This document shows positions 53,155-62,202 of a stretch of DNA of 64,000 nucleotides, in pieces (the first letter of the stretch is position 1; every line of letters starts with the position of its first letter). The DNA lies in NCBI RefSeq assembly GCF_029892045.1, contig NZ_CP120368.1, positions 3,039,501 to 3,103,500 on the forward strand. Direction: 5' to 3'. A program made the translations under genes and the position numbers. The notes under the pieces were generated by a model. That model saw nothing but the letters and a program-made list of their open reading frames with translations. It made no database searches and was not told the DNA's origin. This DNA comes from Sinorhizobium numidicum. GTDB taxonomy: Bacteria; Pseudomonadota; Alphaproteobacteria; Rhizobiales; Rhizobiaceae.

Positions 53155-54081
53155 CTAGACCGCAGCCTCCTTGCCGCGCCAGGTGTTCCAACGGCGCTGG
53201 ATAAGGTCGCGATTTCGGTAAGCCACGTAGCCGAGCGCCAGCGCCAGCGCGCCAAGCGCAATCCACCCCCACGGCAAGCCAGCAGCGAACGCCAGTGCGC
53301 CAGAGCCAACGGCAGAGCCTGCGCCCTTGGTCGCTGCATCGCGGAGCGCTTTTGCGTCGCGCCGTAGCTGGCTCAAAGTTGCCGGCCCAAGAATGCCATC
53401 CGCTTCGAGGTGCGGGTGCGCCTTCTGGTACGCGATGATGGCGTCGCGCGTTTTCTCGCCCATCCAGCCGTCGATGGCGCCAGGATTGAAGCCCTTGCTG
53501 GTGAGAATTTCCTGCGCTTCCTTGACGACTGCGTCGGGCTTGCGAGGCGGCTTGTCGGTCGCCTCCTTCACTGCGCCGCCAACGGACGCGTAGCGCCCGC
53601 TCAGGAACAGGTCGGCCTCTTCCTTTCGACGCCGCACAAGGCCCGGCAGCCTCTTGCCGCCAGCCGTGTTGTAGTGGTTGCCGAGATAGGCTGCGGCACC
53701 CTTGATGTCGCCGGCACGCCAAAGATCGGCCCACGCCCACTGCATCGCGCCAGTGCCTAGGTTGTAGATTGCTGATACAGCGGCGTCCATCTGGTGCTGC
53801 GTGCGGCTCTTTGGCGACGACGCAACGACGGCAGGCTCGAATTCTTCAGCAAGCACCGCGGCGAAGATGGCGTCGGACTGCGCGGCCGTGATCTTCGTTT
53901 TGCCTGGCACGAGCTTGGTGATGCCCAAAGCGGCGAGCGCCTTGCGTACCGAGGCACTGCGCATCGTGAAGCCAGTGCCAATCGTGGCAACGCCGACAGG
54001 ATCCAGATAACAGGTCAGCGGGTTTCCTTCGTGGCCACGCATGAAGGCAAGCCCACGCGGTGACGTGGTGGTGATGGTCAT
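53155..54081 (-). CDS. phage endolysin: GH24 lysozyme, PG-binding domain, C-terminal TM
   Basis: 308 residues. The N-terminal lysozyme has E18, D27 and T33 (HEGNPLTCYLDPVGVATIG), the same spacing as E11-D20-T26 of T4 lysozyme. A peptidoglycan-binding-1 domain follows at about 180-240 (GFNPGAIDGWMGEKTRDAII). A C-terminal membrane segment (LPWGWIALGALALALGYVAY, about 268-287) and basic tail end the protein. It has no N-terminal signal, so export would need the holin or the terminal anchor. Confidence 0.88.
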   Translation of the reverse strand: MTITTTSPRGLAFMRGHEGNPLTCYLDPVGVATIGTGFTMRSASVRKALAALGITKLVPGKTKITAAQSDAIFAAVLAEEFEPAVVASSPKSRTQHQMDAAVSAIYNLGTGAMQWAWADLWRAGDIKGAAAYLGNHYNTAGGKRLPGLVRRRKEEADLFLSGRYASVGGAVKEATDKPPRKPDAVVKEAQEILTSKGFNPGAIDGWMGEKTRDAIIAYQKAHPHLEADGILGPATLSQLRRDAKALRDAATKGAGSAVGSGALAFAAGLPWGWIALGALALALGYVAYRNRDLIQRRWNTWRGKEAAV

Positions 54082-54090
54082 GGGGATTCC

Positions 54091-54122
54091 TGTAAAAGAA
54101 AACCCCGCTCAATGGCGGGGCT
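54091..54122 (-). terminator. rho-independent terminator before the lysozyme gene (minus strand)
   Basis: CCCCGC (54103-54108) and GCGGGG (54115-54120) form a 6-bp stem with a 6-nt loop. On the minus strand it is followed by TTTTCTTTT. It would end transcription from the membrane-protein gene, upstream of the lysozyme start. Confidence 0.65.
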
Positions 54123-54206
54123 GGGTAGCGGTTCGTCGCCGACTAGTAAGGTTGTAAAGTTACGCGTGGATACCTTTTACAAAAGCCGCTGTTGGATGGC
54201 CGGCAG

Positions 54207-54866
54207 CTAGTGGGTCAACCAAAATATGAAGTCACTTTCAAACTTCTTCAGTTCGTCAAGGTTGCCATCTAACATAAGATCAGCAGCGCATGAGAGATAG
54301 CTGGCCACGATCTCGGGATTTTGCTCCATACCGGCCGCGACGTGGAAGGGCGGTCGCTCCAGCTTGGTTAGCGTAGCAAGGATGCGCAAATCTCTTAGAA
54401 TGTCAGAACGGTGAACGCTCATGAACCCCAAGTAAATGCGGCGCTCTATGTCTCTTTTCTTGGTCCAATGTCTTGAGGTTGCTTCACTACCGCCCTCAAA
54501 AAAATCCGGAGTTTCCAAGTCAAAAAGGCCGTGTCTTTTTCTCAGGCTTTGAATGGTCTCTAGCATCTCCTGGGCCGACCTCTTCATGCGTGCGGCTGTT
54601 CGGGGAATGTCTATGGTTTGTGCCTTCTGCCTTAATACAATCGTGTGGACCGTATTGAGAAGATGCATGACCAATACTAATGTCGCCAGTCCTACTAAAA
54701 TAATTGCCCACATAGGCAGCTGGGCTTGAAGCCACATCCAGCCGCCAAAAACAACTGCTCCAGCCACACTGGCTCCCACTGAAAGATATTGCCACAATCC
54801 CCACTGCGTCAGGATCGTTTTGATGGTGGTGGCGAGCTTTGCGTGTTCGAGTAATTTCTTAAACAT
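54207..54866 (-). CDS. two-helix membrane protein, phage accessory
   Basis: About 219 residues from ATG at 54866 (MFKKLLEHAKLATTIK). Two membrane segments (YLSVGASVAGAVVFGGWMWL and PMWAIILVGLATLVLVMHLL), then about 150 cytoplasmic residues with a helix RTAARMKRSAQEMLETIQSL. An upstream ATG at 54956 is less likely because the hairpin at 54890-54930 would fall in the gene. AT-rich against the tail genes. Function unknown; perhaps exclusion or host conversion. Confidence 0.6.
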   Translation of the reverse strand: MFKKLLEHAKLATTIKTILTQWGLWQYLSVGASVAGAVVFGGWMWLQAQLPMWAIILVGLATLVLVMHLLNTVHTIVLRQKAQTIDIPRTAARMKRSAQEMLETIQSLRKRHGLFDLETPDFFEGGSEATSRHWTKKRDIERRIYLGFMSVHRSDILRDLRILATLTKLERPPFHVAAGMEQNPEIVASYLSCAADLMLDGNLDELKKFESDFIFWLTH

Positions 54867-54889
54867 ACTTCGAACATGGACCAACCCTG

Positions 54890-54930
54890 AAAGGTTGTGA
54901 AGTCGCTCTGAAGCACTCTTCACAACCTTT
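54890..54930 (-). terminator. perfect hairpin after the tailspike gene
   Basis: 13-bp arms AAAGGTTGTGAAG (54890-54902) and CTTCACAACCTTT (54918-54930), a 15-nt loop, about 30 bp after the tailspike stop. Followed on the minus strand by TTTCAGG with few T, so it is a likely but not certain terminator. Confidence 0.55.
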
Positions 54931-54962
54931 GGGCATCGGGCCGGCGCTGTCGGCACTGATAG

Positions 54963-57635
54963 CTAGATTCGATACCATCCAGCCATCTTTAGAACGTGCT
55001 CCGCGCCAGACGTCATGTTGGTAGCGCCAATCGGTGACGTTCCGACGGCAGCAGCCAGACCGCGTATTTCAACGAACGTCTGCCCGTTCTGCACCGTCGG
55101 GACCAGCTCAACGCGGCTGTTCCACGAGGAGAAGTCGGCATCAGTTTCAATGATGCAGATGTTGTTGACGCCCCCATTACCGGCATAGGGCAAACCTGCG
55201 ATACGAAGGTTGCCAGAACCTGTGCCGATCGTTGGCGTCATGGCGATACTAATCTCAACGAAGCAGCGGTCACCCTCTACCCAATAGCGGCCGCTTTGCG
55301 CCGAGTATGCCCAGGTGGATGTTCCAACGACGGCAAATGCTGCAGTCGGCGTGAACGTGCCGCGCTCTTTGATAGCGTTCACGAAGTCTGCATCTGCAGC
55401 GACGTTGGCATTGATCGAGACTTGGCCGGCGGTGTTGCCGCGGACAAAGCCCTCGATGCGAGAGGCAAGGGTCGCGTACGGAGTGCCTCCGTCCAATCTC
55501 GCGGTGACCTCGACGCCATAGCCGCCGTTATTCTGGCTGTCGATGTCCAGCACTTGGACGCCACGCCAAGTGTCATTTGACGCGGCCGCGTTGAGCAGCA
55601 AGCCGCTATCCACATTCTCGCGTGTGGCTACTCCACGTAGTTCTATTCGCTCCGGGGAAGTTCCCCCGCCAGACTGAATGACAACGCCATCAGTACGCGA
55701 TTTTTCAGTGTCTATGTTGGACCCCTGGACGTAATTCGACCGCTCAATCCAAAGCCCAATCTGGCCGCTGTTTGCGTAAGCATTGGTTTTGTTAGAGAAA
55801 TCCGAAAACGTCACATGCTGTGAATTGCGTATGGCGAGGGCCGACTTATTCCCGTCATTATCTGTTCCGGGCGTGTTTACGTAGTTGGTTCCGTCGTTGG
55901 TCGACCAGTTTTGATAGCCAGGATTGCCGAACCAGTTGTCGTGGCCGACATCCTCGAGATAAAGACCCTGGATGAGGACACGCTTGATGTTGAACGCATC
56001 CGCATCGTCCATTTTAAAGCCGCAGCCATACGGCCTGTAGTGGCGATGATTGATGAAGCTGAGCCGGTGGTTCGGAACGGACGTGCCCGCGGCCATAGCC
56101 CCGACGCGCACACCATGTTCAAGAATGTCAAAACTTTGCCAATTACTGAACGAACTGTCTGAGCAGCCAGCGAGAAGAAGAGAGTTCAGGCCCGGCGTCA
56201 TCGCCCCTCTTGGGCGCGACAGTGCAGTCGCCTCGGCAAGCGTGGCGCCAGTCGTATAGCCAGCAAGGATATGTAGATCACGCGTGCCGTGGACATATCC
56301 GCCCATCAGCGTTTCAAGGTTGCGGATTTTGCCGATAATGACATCGGTGCTGTCAATGACAGTCCACCCACGATCGAAGCGGCTTAGATATATCTGGCCG
56401 ATGCGAACGTGATCGCCATCAATCAGAACGGCGCCGGATATAAGGTCCGTCGATCCGCTCTCCGTCCGGTTGAGATTGATGTCGGCCGAGATGCACTCAA
56501 CGTATCCGATTTGGCTGTAATCACCGAAACGGAAGCCCTTGCGGATCGTGTTGATGCCGGCGTCGAGCTGCAGCTTGAGATAGTTGATGTCCGCGCCGTT
56601 GCCGAAGTCGATGAGAGGATTGGCGCGGTCCGTCCCCGTCGGCTCGAATGTCGGGATGAATGTCGCGCCCTTCTCGGCACGGATCACGGCATTGTCGCGT
56701 ACGGTGATGAAACCGTCGAACTCGTAGTTACCCGCAGGGATCCGCATCTGCGCCTTGGTGAATGTCAGCATCTCCCGGAATTCGGCGAACATGGCAGGCG
56801 TGATAACGTCCTCGGCGTTCTCCCAGCGCTTCAGATTGACGTTGGTCTTGAACTGACCTGGACCGAGCGGCGAACCGTCTTCCGTGATTTCGACCGCCTT
56901 GAACGCTCCCCCGTCGCCGTAAGTATCGCGTCCGAGCAATTGCAGAAAACGAACGTCATTGGGGAAAGTCCCCGCTTCCGCGACAGTAACCGTGTCAATG
57001 CCCGTCACGTACGCCGCCGCAGCCTCAGCCCGATCAGCAGCAGCCTCCGCAGCGGCAACAATCGCCGCGCTGGCCTGGTCGCTCACCAGACGAAACGTCG
57101 AGCCAGAAACAATGCCCATCACGATCATGCCGGCCGATAGTCCACCGGCGGCGACATCATTGCCGCTATTGGTCTTGATCGTGAGCGCAGATCCGCCGTT
57201 GAAGGAGACAGTCACCGGGGTCGCGGTATTCGCCTCGAAGATGTTCATCCAGATCAGCGACGAGGCCGACACAGGAATAGACGTCGTTGCCTGAATGGCG
57301 TTGGCCGTGCCCGCGCCTACGTCGCTCGCGATAATGAACGAGAACGGAAGGTCCGAGCGGCGTGTCCAAGAGCCAACGCCGGAAGCGCCGACTTTTCCGT
57401 AAACGCCGTTATTGGCGACGGTCGCATCTCCGATGACCCACGCCATGGTGTTGGCGGCGTATGCCAAGCTGGCGTCCAAAGATGCCTTGGAGGAGAAGAT
57501 CAGGCCGCCGTTTGCGGTGAAGGCGTTGATGATACCCTCAAGCCATGTGCCCCACGCCCTTATCTGCGCTTTGTCCGGCCCATATGGGTCAGAGGTCGGG
57601 CCGTCTGCCCAGATGGTCGTGGCGAGTTCTACCAT
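54963..57635 (-). CDS. phage tailspike / tail fibre protein (beta-helix)
   Basis: 890 residues. The N-terminus (about 1-210) has the neck-like Ala/Glu helix (AAIVAAAEAAADRAEAAAAY) and the anchor LATTIWADGPTSDPYGPDKA. The middle (240-780) is a parallel beta-helix with GDGGAF and repeated Gly/Asn/Asp turns. The C-terminus is FVEIRGLAAAVGTSPIGATN, then HVLKMAGWYRI. It is the receptor-binding or depolymerase protein. Follows the J-like gene in the expected order. Confidence 0.85.
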   Translation of the reverse strand: MVELATTIWADGPTSDPYGPDKAQIRAWGTWLEGIINAFTANGGLIFSSKASLDASLAYAANTMAWVIGDATVANNGVYGKVGASGVGSWTRRSDLPFSFIIASDVGAGTANAIQATTSIPVSASSLIWMNIFEANTATPVTVSFNGGSALTIKTNSGNDVAAGGLSAGMIVMGIVSGSTFRLVSDQASAAIVAAAEAAADRAEAAAAYVTGIDTVTVAEAGTFPNDVRFLQLLGRDTYGDGGAFKAVEITEDGSPLGPGQFKTNVNLKRWENAEDVITPAMFAEFREMLTFTKAQMRIPAGNYEFDGFITVRDNAVIRAEKGATFIPTFEPTGTDRANPLIDFGNGADINYLKLQLDAGINTIRKGFRFGDYSQIGYVECISADINLNRTESGSTDLISGAVLIDGDHVRIGQIYLSRFDRGWTVIDSTDVIIGKIRNLETLMGGYVHGTRDLHILAGYTTGATLAEATALSRPRGAMTPGLNSLLLAGCSDSSFSNWQSFDILEHGVRVGAMAAGTSVPNHRLSFINHRHYRPYGCGFKMDDADAFNIKRVLIQGLYLEDVGHDNWFGNPGYQNWSTNDGTNYVNTPGTDNDGNKSALAIRNSQHVTFSDFSNKTNAYANSGQIGLWIERSNYVQGSNIDTEKSRTDGVVIQSGGGTSPERIELRGVATRENVDSGLLLNAAASNDTWRGVQVLDIDSQNNGGYGVEVTARLDGGTPYATLASRIEGFVRGNTAGQVSINANVAADADFVNAIKERGTFTPTAAFAVVGTSTWAYSAQSGRYWVEGDRCFVEISIAMTPTIGTGSGNLRIAGLPYAGNGGVNNICIIETDADFSSWNSRVELVPTVQNGQTFVEIRGLAAAVGTSPIGATNMTSGAEHVLKMAGWYRI

Positions 57636-57707
57636 TTGTGATTTCCCATACGAAAACGCCCCGGCGCTAGGCCGAGGCGATTGAAAAGACTGCGTTTTGG
57701 ATGAGGC

Positions 57708-59906
57708 TTAAGTAACCGTGAACGAATCCGTCGCGACGGCCGTGCCCTCGATGCCGGAATGGTTGATCGACACTATCCAGCCGAAATAAGTGCCAGCAAC
57801 GAACGACCTTGCTGTCGAATCCGCACTTGACGACGCGCCGTATTCCGGCGGCCCAGCGTAGCTGGCCGTGGCGAAGTTATTGACTGTGTTCCAGTAGATC
57901 TTGGCGCCTGCATAATTGCCGCTATTCGGCGCAGTCCAGTTAAACGTTGCCGTGCCTACGCCACCGGTCGCCGATGCTCCGGTAACCGCGCCAGGCGGCG
58001 TTGGGTCAGCCGTCGATGTCACTTCTTCCGTGACGGACCAGTTTGAGTACTTCCCGTTGGAGGCTTTGAACGCAACCTGCACCTCAAGCTCTTGATCAAC
58101 AGGAACAGTGTTTGTGTTCAGGTTGATGTAGCCGCCGGAAGGTGCCGCATCTGGAAAGCTCTGCTCAATCCACGCTCCCGGAGTTCCCGCGCCGATATCA
58201 GCAACGCGGTAGCGAACTACCGGGATAAAGCTGTCCTCCTCCGGATCAATGACAACCACTCGGATATAAACCGAGTTGTTGCTTGCCTTGGCCTGAATGA
58301 GGTTAATGACTGGCGTCGGTATGTTCGACGCGTTAACCGCTGGTGGAACTGGAGGCTGCTGCCCCTCTTCCGTGGACGGCGTCCAGTTGTCAATGCCGTC
58401 TGGATGCTCAACGAAATCCATCGAGAACCCGCCCTTGGTAAGGGCCAACACGGAACGACGATTCTCAATCAGCTTTCCGTCCAATCGCGGGAGGCGGTTT
58501 GGCGTTTCCAGCCTGACCCACCGTGCGTAAACCGCATTGATGCCGGAAAGGCGAACATCAAGGCTGCCTTTAACCTTCTGGCGCAACCGAAGCCAATCTC
58601 GTTTGCCGAGTCGTCTTGCTTGCCGCCACTGGTGGCACCACTCGTAACTGCCTTCCTGCGTTAGAACTCGTCCCGCGCTTAATTGCGCGGCCGTGTCCTC
58701 GAAAAAGTCGGTGTCGCAGCTTGTGTAGTTTGTGGCCGGATAGGTGAATTTCGGCACAAGCCGATTGCACTCATCCTCGAACAGCACGTCGTATTGAACC
58801 TGATGGCCGACGATGTCAGCATCAGAGAGCGTGGCCGTGCGGCTCTCGCGGAACTTGCCGACCGTTAGGGTGCGAGCTCCATCGCCGCGTGCGACCAAGT
58901 GACCGTCGCAGGTCGACAGGATTGCGTTCAGGCCCGACTTCGGCCCGTTCTCGGTCGTGTCCCAGCCGTTGCACTCATATCGCTTCTCAGTGCCGCCACC
59001 ATTGAGCGGCACGAGCTCGTCGCAGATGTCTGCTTCCTCTTTCCATAAGTCTATGACCGGAAGCAGCGCCTTAGTGTAATCAAGGCCAAAGCCGAATTCG
59101 TTGAAGCAGAGATGCCAAGCGCAAATGATCGCAGAGTTGCGAGTCCACGTCCAAGTGTTCTGGTTCGTTGGGCTCTGCGCTGGGTCGCGGAAATCCCAGC
59201 AAACTGCCCCATCAATCTCTACTGATGGCGACGGTGCGCCGTATGGAAACGCTGTCTGCTGGTCCTGCGCGTCCGCGTTGTGCGCCCGCATGGCAAGCGA
59301 TGCTTGCCCGTCTCCTCGATGGTTGTTGGTCCAGATGCCATCTGCGCCCAACGCCGAGACGAGCTCGGCGTACGGCGTTTCCGGATTGACGCCGAGGCGA
59401 GTGTACAGCCGCACATTGGCCGAGCCTGCGCCGTACCTGCCGCCTGTTGTAAGCGCCTGCACGACGTTATCAACGACCGTAACCTCGTCATCGTTGAGGT
59501 AAAAACGATTGAATGACTTGATCTTGTGGCCCGCAATGGCCTGCACGGAATAGAGATTAGATCCTACCGCTTCACACATCATGCGCGCGCCGGCCAGACG
59601 TGTGCGGCCGACTGCGTAGGTGCGGAAAGGGATTGCCTGATTGAGTGGCGACCTGCCGTCTTCGGGCTTTGGTGGCTTCGGCGTTTGCGCCAGGAGCGCC
59701 TGCAGTCCGATCGACAATGCAGTCGTTGCGATGGCCGACGCGATGGATGCATAAGTGATCGTTGTCGCGCCTATGGCGAAGCCGCCAGATCCGAGCACTG
59801 CGGTAAAGATCGGCGTGAAAATGGGGTCGAATAGAACCGTACTGTAAAGCGACGTCGTGTTGCCGAGGCCGTAGCGCTGCAGCATCATGCGGTGATGGAA
59901 ACTCAT
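57708..59906 (-). CDS. phage tail tip protein J-like (host specificity)
   Basis: 732 residues from ATG at 59906 (MSFHHRMML), which overlaps the NlpC-like stop. An N-terminal membrane-like Ala/Gly/Thr region (ITYASIASAIATTALSIGLQ) is common in these proteins. A central tip-attachment domain (about 200-500) is followed by one or two fibronectin III-like parts (AVTGASATGGVGTATFNWTA) at the C-terminus. Position between tape measure/NlpC and tailspike fits the lambda J order. 29 upstream codons are open but lie in the NlpC-like gene. Confidence 0.82.
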   Translation of the reverse strand: MSFHHRMMLQRYGLGNTTSLYSTVLFDPIFTPIFTAVLGSGGFAIGATTITYASIASAIATTALSIGLQALLAQTPKPPKPEDGRSPLNQAIPFRTYAVGRTRLAGARMMCEAVGSNLYSVQAIAGHKIKSFNRFYLNDDEVTVVDNVVQALTTGGRYGAGSANVRLYTRLGVNPETPYAELVSALGADGIWTNNHRGDGQASLAMRAHNADAQDQQTAFPYGAPSPSVEIDGAVCWDFRDPAQSPTNQNTWTWTRNSAIICAWHLCFNEFGFGLDYTKALLPVIDLWKEEADICDELVPLNGGGTEKRYECNGWDTTENGPKSGLNAILSTCDGHLVARGDGARTLTVGKFRESRTATLSDADIVGHQVQYDVLFEDECNRLVPKFTYPATNYTSCDTDFFEDTAAQLSAGRVLTQEGSYEWCHQWRQARRLGKRDWLRLRQKVKGSLDVRLSGINAVYARWVRLETPNRLPRLDGKLIENRRSVLALTKGGFSMDFVEHPDGIDNWTPSTEEGQQPPVPPAVNASNIPTPVINLIQAKASNNSVYIRVVVIDPEEDSFIPVVRYRVADIGAGTPGAWIEQSFPDAAPSGGYINLNTNTVPVDQELEVQVAFKASNGKYSNWSVTEEVTSTADPTPPGAVTGASATGGVGTATFNWTAPNSGNYAGAKIYWNTVNNFATASYAGPPEYGASSSADSTARSFVAGTYFGWIVSINHSGIEGTAVATDSFTVT

Positions 59907-60325
59907 TCTTTGCGATCTCCACCAGGCGCGCGCCACGCAGCAATATGGTCCAGTTTCTTGGCGACAACGCCAGACGGCGCAAGCAGTGCCCAAAGCGGTC
60001 CAAAACGAATTGCGCAGATTTCCTTGGTCTCGCCATCCAACCCTGCAGGCGCTTTCACAACGCCCACGTCGCCGTGTTGCGGGTGCTGGACGCGCTTGAA
60101 GCCTTGCGGCTCCAATGCTGCTGCGGCGAACGCAACAACCCCCCCGGCGCGCTCAAGAATGTCGTGCGCGCCCTTAGCCGTGCCGTATGTGCCGCGGTAT
60201 TCCTCTGCCGGGTCTATCCCGATGCTCTCTTGCAGCCATGTTCCGCAGAATGTCGTGCAGTCATCGCCACCCATCCCGCCCCACCTAAACCGGTGCGGCA
60301 GGGCCAGAAATTCGTGCAATGTCAT
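59903..60325 (-). CDS. NlpC/P60-like tail protein (DUF6950-type)
   Basis: 140 residues. The cysteine-containing start FRWGGMGGDDCTTFCGTWLQ (D22, C24) corresponds to the catalytic Cys motif of NlpC/P60; the later His is in VQHPQHGDVGVVKAP. It is a tail-tip cell-wall hydrolase or its remnant, equivalent to lambda K. Overlaps the J-like gene by 4 bp. Confidence 0.78.
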   Translation of the reverse strand: MTLHEFLALPHRFRWGGMGGDDCTTFCGTWLQESIGIDPAEEYRGTYGTAKGAHDILERAGGVVAFAAAALEPQGFKRVQHPQHGDVGVVKAPAGLDGETKEICAIRFGPLWALLAPSGVVAKKLDHIAAWRAPGGDRKE

Positions 60326-60358
60326 GAAACCCTCAGCTCTCCGCCGTGCCGTAGCAGA

Positions 60359-60958
60359 TTAGAAGTTTGGCCAGACCGGCTGTACGCCCCTTGCTAACCG
60401 GCTAACGCCGTCGCAGAACTTGTCCGTCGGCGAGATCGCCTTTTGATGCGGGGTTGACCAAACAGAACGCGCTCCGCGCGAACGCGTCGCCTCCCCGGCG
60501 ACTACCGCCAACGACAAGGCCAGCGTTACCGTTTGTCCGCTTGGTGTGGCAGGCGACGATTCCGACACATGCGACGCAGTACCAGTCCAGATCGGAATGA
60601 CGTTGCTCATCGGCTGGTAATATTGGTCCAGCGTCGTAATGCCCATCTGCACAAGCGCGCCGCGGACGGCAGGAAGGCTGTCAATCATCTTCGCTGCAGT
60701 TGTTGGATCAATGCCCGAAAGCGTGAACTCGACGCTGTCGGCCGTGCCGTTTACCAGCACCTCGAGCGTCGGCACACCGACCAGCTTGCCGCCGCCGAGA
60801 TAAACCGTTCCGCTGGGATCTATGCTGTCGAAATTCACCGGGATATCGTTGATGCCGAACCACATATGCAGCGACGGAGTGGTGCCGATGCGAAGGAATA
60901 TCCCGAGCTGATGGCTGCCGCGAAGTTCCTCAATGACGTTATCGGGAACCCAGCCCAT
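60359..60958 (-). CDS. phage minor tail protein
   Basis: 199 residues. The start MGWVPDNVIEELRGSHQLGI, then VYLGGGKLVGVPTLEVLVNG and GIDPTTAAKMIDSLPAV look like a tail assembly protein between tape measure and NlpC-like genes, in the place of lambda L or M. The last 40 residues are basic and unusual. No specific family named. Confidence 0.68.
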   Translation of the reverse strand: MGWVPDNVIEELRGSHQLGIFLRIGTTPSLHMWFGINDIPVNFDSIDPSGTVYLGGGKLVGVPTLEVLVNGTADSVEFTLSGIDPTTAAKMIDSLPAVRGALVQMGITTLDQYYQPMSNVIPIWTGTASHVSESSPATPSGQTVTLALSLAVVAGEATRSRGARSVWSTPHQKAISPTDKFCDGVSRLARGVQPVWPNF

Positions 60959-61065
60959 CAGAACTCCTCGAACAAAATGGAAGCCCGAGAAATCGAGCCA
61001 TGTTAGTGAAGTGATTGCGCGCCGGGTGGCGGCAATCAGAAAAGATGACGAGAAGCGGAGTGGTG

Positions 61066-61431
61066 ATGAACGAGTACAAGCCGATGCATTTTACTGTAAT
61101 GGGCCTCGAGATTCCCGACGATGGAGACGAGGCGGCCATTCTTGGAATGGACATCGAAAATAACCTGTTGGCGATCACGGTAGACTTCGCCAGCGCGCTG
61201 AATTTGCTAGAGAACTCATCCAAGGCGATTGAAGTACTGAGTGTCCGTCAGCGCGGCAATCTCGCCCACATCCCAGTGAAGGCCGACGTCAGCCATGATC
61301 CAGAGGCACCGGAGAAAATTACTCTCGCTCTTCGTTTCGGGACGATAGGGATTTTGAACTGCGTGGTGACAAGTAAACAGGCTGAAGAGCTCGCCCGAGA
61401 TATCGAACGCACCCTCTCAGCCGCAAGGTAG
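61066..61431 (+). CDS. hypothetical protein, opposite to the tail genes (moron candidate)
   Basis: 121 residues from ATG at 61066 (MNEYKPMHFTVMGLEIPD). Two clear halves: LLAITVDFASALNLLENSSK and KITLALRFGTIGILNCVVTS. No membrane segment. It lies inside the tail module on the other strand, with intergenic space around it, so it is probably expressed in the lysogen. No family recognised. Confidence 0.65.
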   Translation: MNEYKPMHFTVMGLEIPDDGDEAAILGMDIENNLLAITVDFASALNLLENSSKAIEVLSVRQRGNLAHIPVKADVSHDPEAPEKITLALRFGTIGILNCVVTSKQAEELARDIERTLSAAR

Positions 61432-61470
61432 TGGTATCTGGAGTGTCCGCAGGCTTTCTCTCTTGATCCA

Positions 61471-62199
61471 TCAGAACGCCTCGACAAACTGGATAGATTG
61501 CTGGGTGACGAAGAACGCCTCAACGACCGACGGCAACGTGAATTCAGACTTGAACTTCGCGACAAAGCGCGGGCGCGCAAATTCTACGCGCGTCCCGCCC
61601 GTTACCGCTTCGCGCAATGGCGGCGCGATCGCCAGCGTGTAGACAGGATTTTCTTCCGAGGTCTTGCTGATCACCTGCCAGTAACGGTAAGCGCGCCAGC
61701 CTTTCGTGGTGTGATAAATCGAAAACCAATCGGACCAGCGAAGCGGCCTATTAAGGCCGTAGACGCGCATCTTGATGATGCCTGCGTTCAGTGCTGCCGC
61801 CTCGGTAATCTCGCCGTAGACCGTTGCCTGGCTGTAGCCTGCGCCGTCGGAGAAATAAGACCCATCCGAGTGTGTGATGCCGCTGACGATGGGTGCCGGC
61901 AGCCGGTTGACCGTCGGAAAAGGCCCAAACCAATCGGTAATGATCGGCACATTGATGAAGCGGAACCCGCCATTGAGGCGGGCTCCAAGCCAATTCACGT
62001 ACTCGTAATGCTCAGGGTTCTTGATCTTGCAGTCTTCGTATACTGCGGTGACGATGCCGCCACCGCTCATCTCTATCGTCTGCCCTTCTCCAACCCCGTT
62101 GCGGCCGCCATCGATTGAGGATCCGGTGACGTCATAAATAGTCTTCACCGGAGCCAGAAAGTTCGCCTCCAGTGTCGGCTGGTTTGTATAGACCGCCAT
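61471..62199 (-). CDS. phage tail protein (distal tail-like)
   Basis: 242 residues. Beta-rich, with WLGARLNGGFRFINVPIITD and MRVYGLNRPLRWSDWFSIYH; no membrane or signal. Four bases after the tape measure stop on the same strand, in the place of a distal tail or tail-tip protein. Family not named precisely. Confidence 0.68.
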   Translation of the reverse strand: MAVYTNQPTLEANFLAPVKTIYDVTGSSIDGGRNGVGEGQTIEMSGGGIVTAVYEDCKIKNPEHYEYVNWLGARLNGGFRFINVPIITDWFGPFPTVNRLPAPIVSGITHSDGSYFSDGAGYSQATVYGEITEAAALNAGIIKMRVYGLNRPLRWSDWFSIYHTTKGWRAYRYWQVISKTSEENPVYTLAIAPPLREAVTGGTRVEFARPRFVAKFKSEFTLPSVVEAFFVTQQSIQFVEAF

Positions 62200-62202
62200 C
62201 GA

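Noticed and set aside
54149..54182. TTGTAAAG/CTTTTACAA inverted repeat as an attachment or operator site
   Set aside because: Only about 7-8 bp arms in AT-rich intergenic DNA, with no second copy in the same layout; too weak to call.
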